Shown: positions 24,881 to 32,491 of the stretch, one piece after another
How positions within the stretch are numbered: position 1 is the stretch's first letter
Layout: each line of letters opens with the position of its first letter
Assembly: GCA_947495165.1 (NCBI GenBank)
Contig: CANLXM010000001.1
Span: forward strand, 620,001 to 684,000
DNA length: 64,000 bases
Direction of reading: 5' to 3'
DNA from: an uncultured Cellulomonadaceae bacterium
GTDB lineage: Bacteria; Actinomycetota; Actinomycetes; Actinomycetales; Cellulomonadaceae
Translations under genes and position numbers: made by a program
The notes under the pieces: model-generated
Databases searched by the model: none
Told to the model about the DNA's origin: nothing
The model's input: the letters and a program-made list of their open reading frames with translations, nothing else

Positions 24881-25966
24881 ATGGCACGCATCCCGCTGTC
24901 CGTCCTGACCACCATCGACCCCGTGCTGCGCGACACCGCGATCTTCGGGCTCGTCGTCGACGCACCCCGCACGGTCGTGCTGCGCCACGACGTGCTCGCG
25001 GCCGACGGGGCGCTGCGCCGCGTCGTCGTCGACAGCACCGGTGTCGTCGAGGACGTCCGCGTCGAGCTCGAGCACGCGTGCCTGAGCTGCGCCGTGCGCG
25101 AGGACGCGCTCCCTGTGCTGCACGCGCTCGCCCGCGACGGCCGGTGGGACGACCTGGTGCTCGCGCTGCCGGTCGGCGCCGAGTCGCTCCCCGCGGCTCA
25201 CGCCCTGGCCGCGGTGACGGCGCAGAGCGAGGTGCTGCGGCTCGCGGCGGTCGCGACGATCGTCGACCTCGACTCGGTGGAGGCGGATCTGCTCGGCATC
25301 GACTCCCTCGCTGAACGAGACCTGGCGCTGACCGAGGACGACGAGCGGTCCGTGGCGGAGGCGCTCGCGGCGCAGCTGGTGCACGCGGACCTCGTGGTCA
25401 CGTGCTGCGGCGGCTCCGGCCGGACGGCGCACGACGGTCCGCGCGAGCGAGCAGCCGAGCTCGTCGACCACCTGCGGGCCCCCGACTCGGTGACGGTCGA
25501 CGGGGTCCACGCGCTGACGCACGCGCGCCTCGCTGCCGTGCACCACGACCCGTGCGTCGGTGAGCACCGGTGCGACCCGAGCCACGTGCACGTCGCCCCC
25601 AGCTCCCGCCACGTGTGGACGATCGAGCTGACCTCGCGTCGCCCGTTCCACCCCGAGCGGCTGCTCGCCCGCATCGAGGAGCTGGGCACAGGCCCCGTCC
25701 GCAGCCGCGGGGTGTTCTGGTTGCCCAACCGGCCGGACTCGGTGTGCGAGTGGGACGGAGCCGGCGGTCAGCTCTACCTCCGCGACGGCGGCACCTGGGA
25801 GGACGACGAGGCCCGCACGCGCCTCGTCTTCACCGGGGTGGACCCGCGCGAGCGCGAGCGCATCCGCGGCGTGTTCGCGGACGTGCTCGCCCGCGAGGAC
25901 GAGATCGCCGACGGCGGGCTCGCCTGGCTCGGCAGCGAGGACGTCCTGGCCCCCTGGCTCGGCTGA
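24881..25966 (+). CDS. CobW/Mrf-like protein without P-loop, zinc-starvation linked
   Basis: 361 residues. The CobW C-terminal domain is clear (SRRPFHPERLLARIEELGTG, FWLPNRPDSVCEW), and the central C-x-x-C motif is retained as HACLSCAVRED (residues about 66-76). The N-terminal GxxGxGKT loop that binds GTP is missing; IPLSVLTTIDPVLRDTAIF stands in its place. A His/Cys-rich stretch (HHDPCVGEHRCDPSHVHV, about 223-240) could bind metal. In mycobacteria a CobW-like protein of the same locus, Mrf, recruits the hibernation factor Mpy to ribosomes in zinc starvation, and from memory it also lacks a proper P-loop; equivalence is inference. Predicted to be Zur-repressed through the shared box. Confidence 0.85.
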   Translation: MARIPLSVLTTIDPVLRDTAIFGLVVDAPRTVVLRHDVLAADGALRRVVVDSTGVVEDVRVELEHACLSCAVREDALPVLHALARDGRWDDLVLALPVGAESLPAAHALAAVTAQSEVLRLAAVATIVDLDSVEADLLGIDSLAERDLALTEDDERSVAEALAAQLVHADLVVTCCGGSGRTAHDGPRERAAELVDHLRAPDSVTVDGVHALTHARLAAVHHDPCVGEHRCDPSHVHVAPSSRHVWTIELTSRRPFHPERLLARIEELGTGPVRSRGVFWLPNRPDSVCEWDGAGGQLYLRDGGTWEDDEARTRLVFTGVDPRERERIRGVFADVLAREDEIADGGLAWLGSEDVLAPWLG

Positions 25967-25988
25967 GCCGCGGTCCAGAGACAAGAAT

Positions 25989-26019
25989 GCGCCCCGTCCG
26001 CGGGGGCGGGACGGGGCGC
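25989..26019 (+). terminator. Hairpin after the CobW-like gene
   Basis: Perfect 11-bp stem GCGCCCCGTCC / GGACGGGGCGC with a 9-base G-rich loop, 22 bases after the stop, followed by TT. Confidence 0.7.
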
Positions 26020-26306
26020 TTCGCGAGGGAGCGGAGCCTAGAACACCGACAAACCCTCACAGGCGGCACGGCAGTGGTGCGCCCGGGGGCGTCGCGCCAT
26101 CTGCCATAGGTGCCGCTGGGGCCATTCCTACCGGAAGTCGAATCGATCCGCCAACCCCGGACCGGCGTGTGCCGCTCGGGGCCGCCGGTGCACCGGGACC
26201 GGGGATGAGGGCCGCGTGGCACGGCCGTGAGACCTCTCTCACGCTGGGCCACGAGCCCGTGCTGGCGTCCTAGCGTGTGGGCGTCACCGATCCGAAGGAG
26301 AACACG
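26020..26306 (+). promoter_or_regulatory. Noncoding region and promoter of the next gene
   Basis: No credible gene is seen in this 287-base stretch. It contains an inverted repeat GTGAGA-CCTC-TCTCAC at 26227-26242 and a -10 box TAGCGT at 26271-26276. The predicted start near 26283 gives a short leader with the ribosome site GAAGGAG at 26294-26300. The inverted repeat lies about 40-55 bases upstream of the predicted start, a normal activator position. Confidence 0.45.
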
Positions 26307-27152
26307 ATGCACCCGAACGCGAAGAAGGTGGGCTTCCTGCTGACCGGCGCGCTCATCGCCGGCGGCCTCGCCGCGCCCGCCGTGCACGCCGCGCCGACGA
26401 CCGACACGCCTACCCGGCAGGCGGTCGACCGGGTCGACGCGGAGCCGACGACGGAGCCGACGACGGAGCCCACCGTCGAGCCGACGACTGAGCCGACGAC
26501 GGAGCCCACGGCCGAGCCGGAGGAGCCGGCCCTCATCGAGTCGGCGATCCGCGGCTGGCGGATCGAGCAGCGGGCCAAGGTCGGGGAGGCCGCCAAGGAC
26601 GCCGTCGTGGTCGCCGGTGGTGCGCGCGAGCTGACCCTGCAGCGCAACGTCGACGGGACGTGGACCGACGTCGCCACGTACGCCTCGCGGGACCTGCCCG
26701 GCGAGCGCCATGGCTGGCACAAGCAGGACCGCCCGGCGGCCGCGGCGGCAAAGTCCCTCGCTCCCGGCGCGACGTACGGCGCGGTCAAGATCGCGCTCCC
26801 GGCGCACGCAGAGCCGGGCACGGTTGAGTACCGCGTGACCGTCGCCGCCACCGCGACCCACGCGGCCGTGGTGTCGGAGGTCAAGACGCTCGAGGTCGTC
26901 GAGCGCACGGAGCCGACGTCGCACCAGCGCCCCGAGGCCCGCGACAAGGCGCGTGACTCGCGGCCCGCCGCAGCGCCCGGCCACCAGGCCGGTCACCGCA
27001 CGGACCGCAGCGAGGCGCGGGACCGCAAGGAGCCGGGCCACGAGGCGGCACTCGCGCACGCGCGCAAGGACGTGAAGGTCGACCGCACGCACGCGGACGA
27101 GCGCGGCTCGCAGCGCGGCCAGGAGTCGCGCGCCAAGCACGGCGGGCGCTGA
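26307..27152 (+). CDS. Secreted hypothetical protein with PTTE repeats and basic tail
   Basis: 281 residues. The signal peptide is MHPNAKKVGFLLTGALIAGGLAAPAVHA, with an A-x-A cleavage site near 28-30. A linker of E-P-T-T repeats (about residues 46-74) follows, then a ~130-residue domain with beta-strand character (ELTLQRNVDGTWTDVATY; GTVEYRVTVAATATHAAVV) that resembles Ig-like surface modules. The ~75-residue tail is rich in R, D, H and K. No anchor is present. The ATG is chosen for its GAAGGAG site. The unusual tail may bind acidic wall polymers; that is inference. Confidence 0.75.
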   Translation: MHPNAKKVGFLLTGALIAGGLAAPAVHAAPTTDTPTRQAVDRVDAEPTTEPTTEPTVEPTTEPTTEPTAEPEEPALIESAIRGWRIEQRAKVGEAAKDAVVVAGGARELTLQRNVDGTWTDVATYASRDLPGERHGWHKQDRPAAAAAKSLAPGATYGAVKIALPAHAEPGTVEYRVTVAATATHAAVVSEVKTLEVVERTEPTSHQRPEARDKARDSRPAAAPGHQAGHRTDRSEARDRKEPGHEAALAHARKDVKVDRTHADERGSQRGQESRAKHGGR

Positions 27153-27167
27153 GGACCGCACGCGCCG

Positions 27168-27202
27168 ACGGCGCCGACCTGGGACTGGCGGGTCGGCGCC
27201 GT
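27168..27202 (+). terminator. Hairpin after the secreted protein gene
   Basis: Perfect 12-bp stem ACGGCGCCGACC / GGTCGGCGCCGT with an 11-base loop, 15 bases after the stop. Confidence 0.6.
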
Positions 27203-27227
27203 GCACACCGACTGCTACAACAGTCGG

Positions 27228-28175
27228 ATGACCGACTCTCCGCACGTCCTTGCCGTGGGCCTGGCGACCCTCGACGTCGTCCAGACGGTCGAGCGGCTGC
27301 CGGCACCGGACGAGAAGCTCGTCGCTCGGTCCGTCGACGTCGACGCAGGCGGGCCTGCGCTCAACGCCGCGCGCACGGCCGCGCTGCTCGGCTGCGACGT
27401 CACGCTCGTGTCGGTCGTCGGGGCGGGTGCGATCGGCGAGGCCGTGCGTGCCGGGCTGGGCGCGGTCCGGCTCGACGATCGCGCGACCGGGCCTGGTGGC
27501 GCCGCCGTGTCGACGGTCCTCGTCACCGCGAGCACGGGGGAGCGTGCCGTCGTGTCGACCAACGCGACTGGCACGAGCGCGCGCGGCGAGGTGCCTGACC
27601 TCGCGGGGGTGCGCGCCGTGCTCGTCGACGGGCACCACCTCGACCTCGCGGTGGCCACGGCACGCGAAGCCCGACGTCGGGGCATCCCCGTGCTGCTCGA
27701 CGGCGGCTCGTGGAAGCCCGGCCTCGAGGCGTTGCTCGCGCAGGTGGACCTCGCCCTGCTCTCCGCAGACTTCCGGGTCCCCGCCGCCCTGCGCGCTGCC
27801 CGGGCGCCGGAGCCCGCGTCCATCCTGGCCGACGTCGCCCGCCTGGGCCCGTCCGTCGTCGCCCAGTCCCATGGGCCAGGCCCCATCGAGGTGCTCGGGC
27901 ACGGGCGGACGACGACGGTCGCGGTGCCGGGCGCGGCGCGCGTCGTCGACACGCTCGGCGCCGGGGACGTGCTGCACGGCGCGCTGCTGGCCTGCCTCGC
28001 GGCGGGACCGGGCGCCCTCGGGCCCGCCGTCGTCGACGCGCTCGCGGTGGCCGCCCGCGTGGCGAGCGCCTCGGTCGCCGCCCCGGGGACGCTGGGCTGG
28101 GCGCGCGACGCGCCGCTCACGGAGCGGCTCCGGTGTGACGTAGGCCGGTTCCGTTCAAAGTGCGAGGTGCCGTGA
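27228..28175 (+). CDS. PfkB-family carbohydrate kinase
   Basis: 315 residues. PfkB signature 1 appears as DAGGPALNAARTAALLG (residues about 37-53) and signature 2 as DTLGAGDVLHGALLA near 241-255, where the Asp of GAGD is the catalytic base. The family phosphorylates sugars such as ribose, fructose or tagatose phosphates; the substrate cannot be read from sequence. The ATG at 27228 is preferred over the upstream in-frame GTG at 27201, which lies at the foot of the preceding hairpin. Single gene, no operon partner. Confidence 0.88.
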   Translation: MTDSPHVLAVGLATLDVVQTVERLPAPDEKLVARSVDVDAGGPALNAARTAALLGCDVTLVSVVGAGAIGEAVRAGLGAVRLDDRATGPGGAAVSTVLVTASTGERAVVSTNATGTSARGEVPDLAGVRAVLVDGHHLDLAVATAREARRRGIPVLLDGGSWKPGLEALLAQVDLALLSADFRVPAALRAARAPEPASILADVARLGPSVVAQSHGPGPIEVLGHGRTTTVAVPGAARVVDTLGAGDVLHGALLACLAAGPGALGPAVVDALAVAARVASASVAAPGTLGWARDAPLTERLRCDVGRFRSKCEVP

Positions 28176-28189
28176 TCGCTGCCATCGTT

Positions 28190-28207
28190 CAGACGTAAGC
28201 AGACGTA
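28190..28207 (+). repeat. Tandem CAGACGTA repeat upstream of the GlsB-like gene
   Basis: CAGACGTA occurs at 28190-28197 and 28200-28207, a 10-base period, about 35 bases before the GlsB-like start. It could be an operator for a dimer reading direct half-sites, but no regulator is evident. Confidence 0.3.
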
Positions 28208-28239
28208 GCCGCACACGTGGCGCAAGTCAAGGAGGAATC

Positions 28240-28509
28240 ATGGGCGAGCTCATCGGTCTCATCATCTTCGGCGCCGTGATCGGCGCTCTGGCTCGACTGT
28301 TCATGAAGGGCGACCAGAACATCGGCGTCCTGTGGACGATCATCCTCGGCGCGCTGGGCGCCCTCGCGGGCTACTACGTGGCCGACCTCTTCGGTGTGAA
28401 GGACACGGACGGGATCGACTGGCTCCGCTGGATCATCTCGATCGTCATGGCTGTCATCTTCATCTCCATCTACATGGCGGTCCGCGGCAAGAACGCCGTC
28501 AAGCGTTGA
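28240..28509 (+). CDS. GlsB/YeaQ/YmgE-family membrane protein
   Basis: 89 residues, three helices (about 4-20, 32-50, 66-82). The G-x-I-x-G-A-L-A-R start and glycine-rich G-A-L-G-A-L-A-G-Y-Y second helix are typical of the transglycosylase-associated/GlsB stress family. The ribosome site AAGGAGGA is close to ideal, suggesting high expression. A 15-bp hairpin follows. The family is induced by envelope or osmotic stress; its molecular role is unknown. Confidence 0.9.
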   Translation: MGELIGLIIFGAVIGALARLFMKGDQNIGVLWTIILGALGALAGYYVADLFGVKDTDGIDWLRWIISIVMAVIFISIYMAVRGKNAVKR

Positions 28510-28555
28510 GCCGAGGCTGACCGCGGGAGACATTCCGTGCACGCAGTACGAACCG

Positions 28556-28585
28556 GAGGGCCCGCCGCGATCGCGGCGGGCCCTC
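28556..28585 (+). terminator. Perfect palindrome terminator after the GlsB-like gene
   Basis: GAGGGCCCGCCGCGA is followed directly by its exact complement, forming a 30-base perfect palindrome 46 bases after the stop. A GTG at 28537 would put this hairpin inside the next gene, which argues for the later start at 28591. Confidence 0.65.
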
Positions 28586-28590
28586 GCGGC

Positions 28591-29271
28591 ATGCCCGGTC
28601 TGCTGGCGGTGCGCCTGGCGGCGCCCGCCAGCGTCGTGCTCGCGGCCGTCTTCGCCGACGCGGTCGGCGTCGCGATCATGGCGCTCGTGTGCCTCGGCAC
28701 CGTGCTCGCGTGGCGTGCGCCCCTGGGTGCACGTGCGGAGGCCGCGACGAACGGGGTCTTGCTGCTCGCCGCGTGGAGCTCCGTCTGGCGGCTCTACGAG
28801 CGCTGGGGCGTGTGGGACCTCGTCGTGCACCTCCTGGCGACCGCCGTCCTCGCGCACCTCGCCGGCGTGCTGCTGACCCGCCGGCCGACCGTCCGGCTCG
28901 GACGCTGGCCCTACGTCGTCGTCGTCACCGCTCTCGGCACCGGCCTCGCCGTCGTCTGGGAGTACCTCGAGCTCGTGGGCAACGCGCTCGTCGACCCCAC
29001 CGTGAACGTCGGGTACACCGACACCGTGAGCGACATCGCCGCGGGCAACGTGGGTGCGCTCCTGGCTGGGCTGTTGGGAGCCTCGGCAACGGTGGCCGAT
29101 CCCGCGCGCGCTCGTAGGGTGGACACGGACGACCCGACGAGAGGACTGCGCGATGAGCTTCGCCAAGAACCTGTTCACGACGAGCGCGCTGACGGGCGCG
29201 GCAGCGGCGGCGGGGTCCGCGGCGTCGTCCGGGGTGCGCAGCCGCTGGTACCGGAGCATCGAGAAGCCTGA
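28591..29271 (+). CDS. Hypothetical polytopic membrane protein (DUF2238-like)
   Basis: 226 residues, about five helices. The segment WGVWDLVVHLLATAVLAHLAG and the later VWEYLELVGNALVDPTVNVGYTDTVSDIAAGNVGALLAGLLG match the W-E-x-x-E and D-T-x-x-D-x-x-x-N-x-x-G motifs of the DUF2238/YjdF membrane family. The ATG after the palindrome is chosen; GTG 28537 is an alternative. The last ~45 residues are hydrophilic and overlap the TspO gene by 119 bases, which is unusual; a frame error or a non-conserved tail is possible. Confidence 0.65.
   Translation: MPGLLAVRLAAPASVVLAAVFADAVGVAIMALVCLGTVLAWRAPLGARAEAATNGVLLLAAWSSVWRLYERWGVWDLVVHLLATAVLAHLAGVLLTRRPTVRLGRWPYVVVVTALGTGLAVVWEYLELVGNALVDPTVNVGYTDTVSDIAAGNVGALLAGLLGASATVADPARARRVDTDDPTRGLRDELRQEPVHDERADGRGSGGGVRGVVRGAQPLVPEHREA
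29115..29120 (+). promoter_or_regulatory. -10 element of tspO
   Basis: TAGGGT with a predicted start near 29127 and GAGAGGA before the ATG at 29153. It lies inside the 3' end of the preceding reading frame, supporting independent expression of tspO. Confidence 0.4.
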
Positions 29272-29776
29272 CATCCAGCCTCCCGCGCAGGTGTTCCCGA
29301 TCGTGTGGACGGCGCTGTACGCGGCGATCGCCGGCGCCTCCGCGGGCGTGCTCACGCGTCAGGACGAGCAGGTGGACGCCGCGTCGGCCCGTGCGTTTGC
29401 GCTCGGCCAGGGCACTCTGCCGCCCGCCTCGCGACCGGTCGTGCTCACCCCGGACCACGTGGTCGTCCCGACGCCCGCGGCCGATCGCGAGGCCGCGGTC
29501 CGCCAGGAGAAGGCCGCGCGGCGCGAGCGCTCGGGCTACCGCCGCGCGCTGCGTCTGAACCTGCTCCTCAACGCCGCGTGGACGTGGACGTTCTTCCAGG
29601 GCAAGAACCCCCCGCTGGCAACGGCGAACGCTGCTGCCCTCGCGCTCAGCAGCGCCGGGCTCGCCCGCCGGGCCGGCAGGCAGCGCCGCCGGTACGGCGT
29701 CGCGCTGGGGCTCTACGCCGCGTGGTGCACGTTCGCGACCCTGCTGTCCTGGCGGATCTGGAAGCTCAACGACTGA
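29153..29776 (+). CDS. TspO/MBR-family membrane protein with loop insertion
   Basis: 207 residues compared with about 160 for typical TspO. Family hallmarks are W-Y-x-x-I-x-K-P (32-39), P-P-x-x-V-F-P-I-V-W-T-x-L-Y (43-56), N-x-A-W-T-W-T-F-F-Q (140-149) and the C-terminal Y-A-A-W-C-T-F-A-T-L-L-S-W-R-I-W-K-L-N. A charged insertion of ~60 residues (68-128, A/R/E-rich) separates helix 1 from helix 2, where a short loop is normal. TspO binds tetrapyrroles and steroids and acts in stress or porphyrin handling. The ribosome site is GAGAGGA. Confidence 0.88.
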   Translation: MSFAKNLFTTSALTGAAAAAGSAASSGVRSRWYRSIEKPDIQPPAQVFPIVWTALYAAIAGASAGVLTRQDEQVDAASARAFALGQGTLPPASRPVVLTPDHVVVPTPAADREAAVRQEKAARRERSGYRRALRLNLLLNAAWTWTFFQGKNPPLATANAAALALSSAGLARRAGRQRRRYGVALGLYAAWCTFATLLSWRIWKLND

Positions 29777-29840
29777 CCCGCGGCGCAACGGGTACACACG
29801 GACCGTGAGACGCCACCAGCCGCACGGCACCGGAGGTAGC

Positions 29841-29846
29841 TAGGGT
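29841..29846 (+). promoter_or_regulatory. -10 element of the moa operon
   Basis: TAGGGT ends 6 bases before the moaA ATG, implying a leaderless mRNA. GGAGGT lies further upstream at 29831-29836 but outside such a transcript. Confidence 0.45.
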
Positions 29847-29852
29847 GAAGCG

Positions 29853-30968
29853 ATGTCCGTCGAGCTAGGAATGCCACGTCCGCGTGCGGAACCCGCGCGA
29901 CCGCAGCCTCCTGCCGTCCCGGCGGAGACCGCCGTGGACCGCCCCGCGACGCCCGCGCTCGTGGACCGCTACGGCCGCGTGGCGCGCGACCTGCGGGTCT
30001 CGCTGACTGACCGGTGCAACCTGCGGTGCGAATACTGCATGCCCCCCGAGGGCTTCGAGTGGCTGCCGGGCGCCGACGCGCTGAGCGACGACGAGGTCAT
30101 CCGGCTGGTGACGGTCGCGGTCGAGCGCCTCGGCATCCGCGAGATCCGCTTCACCGGCGGGGAGCCCCTGCTGCGCAAGGGCCTCGAGCGCATCATCGCC
30201 GCGACGTCGGCGTTGCGCACCGCAGACGGCGCAGCACCCGAGACCTCGCTGACGACGAACGGGCTGGGGCTCGAGCGGCGCGTCGACGGACTCGTCGCGG
30301 CAGGGCTCACCCGCATCAACGTGTCCCTGGACTCGCTCGACCGCGAGACCTACGCCGCCATGGCCCGCCGTGACCGCCTCGCCGACGTCCTCGTGGCCCT
30401 CGACGCCGCGCACGCCGCCGGCCTGCGCCCCGTGAAGATCAACGCTGTGCTGATGCGCGGCCGCAACGAGCACGAGGCCCCCGACCTCCTCGACTTCGCG
30501 CTGCGCAAGGGCTTCGAGCTGCGGTTCATCGAGCAGATGCCGCTCGGCCCGCCGGACTCCTGGGCGCGGGGCGGCATGGTCACGGCCGCCGAGATCCTCG
30601 CGGCGCTCACCGCGCGCTTCACGCTCGCCGAGACCGACGCGCGCGAGCGCGGCTCGGCGCCGGCCCAGCGGTGGGACGTGGCCGCGGACGGCGACCGGCC
30701 CGGCGGCTCGGTCGGCGTGATCGCGTCCGTGACCCAGCCCTTCTGCGGCGCGTGCGACCGGACGCGCCTGACGGCCGACGGGCAGGTCCGCACCTGCCTG
30801 TTCTCCCGCACCGAGACGGATCTGCGCGGGCTGCTGCGCTCCGGCGCCGACGACGCGACGGTCGCCGAGGCGTGGCGCACGGCCATGTGGGGCAAGCTGC
30901 CCGGCCACGGCATCGACGACCCCGGCTTCCTGCAGCCCCAGCGCCCCATGAGCGCGATCGGAGGATGA
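29853..30968 (+). CDS. moaA: GTP 3',8-cyclase MoaA (radical SAM)
   Basis: 371 residues. N-terminal radical SAM cluster C-N-L-R-C-E-Y-C (C-x3-C-x2-C near residues 55-62) and GGEPLLRKG. The second cluster in the C-terminal half is C-G-A-C-D-R-x-R-L-T followed by C-L-F. The protein ends in the Gly-Gly tail (MSAIGG) needed for activity. It catalyses the first step of molybdopterin synthesis from GTP, with MoaC. First gene of the rightward cofactor operon; moaD follows after 1 base. The ~40-residue P/A-rich N-terminal extension is unusual. Confidence 0.97.
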   Translation: MSVELGMPRPRAEPARPQPPAVPAETAVDRPATPALVDRYGRVARDLRVSLTDRCNLRCEYCMPPEGFEWLPGADALSDDEVIRLVTVAVERLGIREIRFTGGEPLLRKGLERIIAATSALRTADGAAPETSLTTNGLGLERRVDGLVAAGLTRINVSLDSLDRETYAAMARRDRLADVLVALDAAHAAGLRPVKINAVLMRGRNEHEAPDLLDFALRKGFELRFIEQMPLGPPDSWARGGMVTAAEILAALTARFTLAETDARERGSAPAQRWDVAADGDRPGGSVGVIASVTQPFCGACDRTRLTADGQVRTCLFSRTETDLRGLLRSGADDATVAEAWRTAMWGKLPGHGIDDPGFLQPQRPMSAIGG

Positions 30969-30969
30969 C

Positions 30970-31263
30970 ATGACATCGAGCTCGACGACGGCACCGACCA
31001 TCGGGGTGCAGGTCCGGTTCTTCGCGGCGGCGGCCGAGGCCGCCGGGACCGCGCACGAGCAGGTCGCCCTGCCCGACGCCGGGACGGGCGCCGACCTCGT
31101 CGCCGCGCTCGGCGCAGCCCACGGCGAGTCCCTGGCGCGGGTGCTCGCGATCTCGAGCCTGCTGGTCGAGGGCGTGGTCGCCGAGGACCTCGCGGCCCCG
31201 CTCGCCGCGCCGGGCACGGCGTCCCTGCGCGTCGACGTGCTGCCCCCGTTCGCCGGGGGCTGA
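30970..31263 (+). CDS. moaD: Molybdopterin synthase small subunit MoaD
   Basis: 97 residues with a ubiquitin-like fold, ending in the Gly-Gly (LPPFAGG) that is adenylated and thiocarboxylated to carry sulfur. It starts 1 base after the moaA stop. Its partner MoaE is encoded 13.6 kb away in the leftward group. Confidence 0.93.
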   Translation: MTSSSTTAPTIGVQVRFFAAAAEAAGTAHEQVALPDAGTGADLVAALGAAHGESLARVLAISSLLVEGVVAEDLAAPLAAPGTASLRVDVLPPFAGG

Positions 31264-31264
31264 C

Positions 31265-32455
31265 GTGCCCCTGCCGCCGCGCGTCCAGCCCGGGCCCCCG
31301 CTCACCGCCGCGCAGAAGCAGCGCTACTCGCGCCACCTCCTGCTCGACGGGCTGGGGGAGGAGGGGCAGCGTCGTCTGCTCGCGTCCCGGGTGCTCGTCG
31401 TCGGTGCCGGCGGGCTCGGTTCGCCCGCGCTGCTGTACCTCGCCGCCGCAGGCGTCGGCACGATCGGGATCGTGGACGACGACGTCGTGGACGCCTCCAA
31501 CCTGCAGCGCCAGGTGGTCCACGCGACGGCGGACGTCGGCCGGCCCAAGGTGGACTCCGCGGCCGAGCGCGTCCGGGCGCTCAACCCCGACGTCGTCGTC
31601 GAGCGGCACCGCGTGCGCCTCACGCAGGACAACGCCCGCGAGCTGCTGCGCGGCTACGACGTCGTGCTCGACGGCACGGACAACTTCCCCACGCGCTACC
31701 TGGTCGACGACACGTGCGCCGCGCTCGGCCTCCCGCTGGTCTGGGGGTCGATCCTGCGGTTCGACGCCCAGGTGTCGGTCTTCTGGTCACGGCCGCCCGG
31801 GACGGCGCCCGGCGTGACGCTGCGCGACCTGTTCCCGGCCCCGCCGCCCCCGGGGACGACGCCCTCGTGCGGCGATGCCGGCGTGCTCGGGGCCATGTGC
31901 GGCCAGGTCGGGTCGCTCATGGCCGCCGAGGCCGTCAAGCTCCTGACCGGGATGGGCGAGACGCTGCTCGGCCGGGTCGCGGTGCTCGACGTGCTCGGTG
32001 CCCGGTGGAGCGAGATCCCGCTCGCGCCGCGGCCGGCCGCGCGCGCTGCCGCGAGCACCGGAGCCGCGGCGGTGCCCGCCCCGCAGCGCGCGGATCCCCC
32101 GGCCCCGGCGGCGCTGATCAGCGCGGCCGAGCTCGCGCGGCGGCTCGCGGACCGGGAGGGCGGCCGGGACACGCTCGTCGTGCTCGACGTCCGGGAGGCT
32201 GCGGAACGGACGATCGTCACGATCCCCGGGACCGCGCACGTCCCGCTCGCCGAGGTGCTGGCCGATCCCGCGGCCGCGCTGCGGCGCGTGCGCGCCGGGG
32301 ACGAGGCGTGCGACGTCGTCGTGCACTGTCGCAGCGGCCAGCGCTCGGCGCAGGCGGCGCAGGCCCTCGCGGCGGCGGGGGCGTCCGTCCTCGACCTCGA
32401 CGGCGGGGTGCTGGCGTGGGCGCGTGACGTCGACCCGTCCCTGCCGACGTACTGA
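31265..32455 (+). CDS. moeZ: MoeZ/MoeB adenylyltransferase-sulfurtransferase
   Basis: 396 residues from GTG. The E1-like domain has GAGGLGSP (47-54), R-Q (81-82) and D-G-T-D-N (136-140), with a cysteine in P-S-C-G-D-A-G (C202). The C-terminal rhodanese domain (about 283-392) has active Cys355 in H-C-R-S-G-Q-R. The two C-x-x-C zinc pairs of E. coli MoeB are absent, as in mycobacterial MoeZ. It adenylates MoaD and transfers sulfur to it. One base separates it from moaD. Confidence 0.94.
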   Translation: MPLPPRVQPGPPLTAAQKQRYSRHLLLDGLGEEGQRRLLASRVLVVGAGGLGSPALLYLAAAGVGTIGIVDDDVVDASNLQRQVVHATADVGRPKVDSAAERVRALNPDVVVERHRVRLTQDNARELLRGYDVVLDGTDNFPTRYLVDDTCAALGLPLVWGSILRFDAQVSVFWSRPPGTAPGVTLRDLFPAPPPPGTTPSCGDAGVLGAMCGQVGSLMAAEAVKLLTGMGETLLGRVAVLDVLGARWSEIPLAPRPAARAAASTGAAAVPAPQRADPPAPAALISAAELARRLADREGGRDTLVVLDVREAAERTIVTIPGTAHVPLAEVLADPAAALRRVRAGDEACDVVVHCRSGQRSAQAAQALAAAGASVLDLDGGVLAWARDVDPSLPTY

Positions 32456-32491
32456 TCCTGCTTGACACCCCCGACGAACGGAGCAGCCCTG

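Noticed and set aside
28537..28590. GTG start at 28537 for the DUF2238-like protein
   Set aside because: It would place the perfect 30-base palindrome inside the coding region; the ATG at 28591 follows it.
32462..32491. TTG start for moeA
   Set aside because: No ribosome site precedes it, while the GTG at 32492 has GGAG at suitable spacing and matches the family N-terminus.
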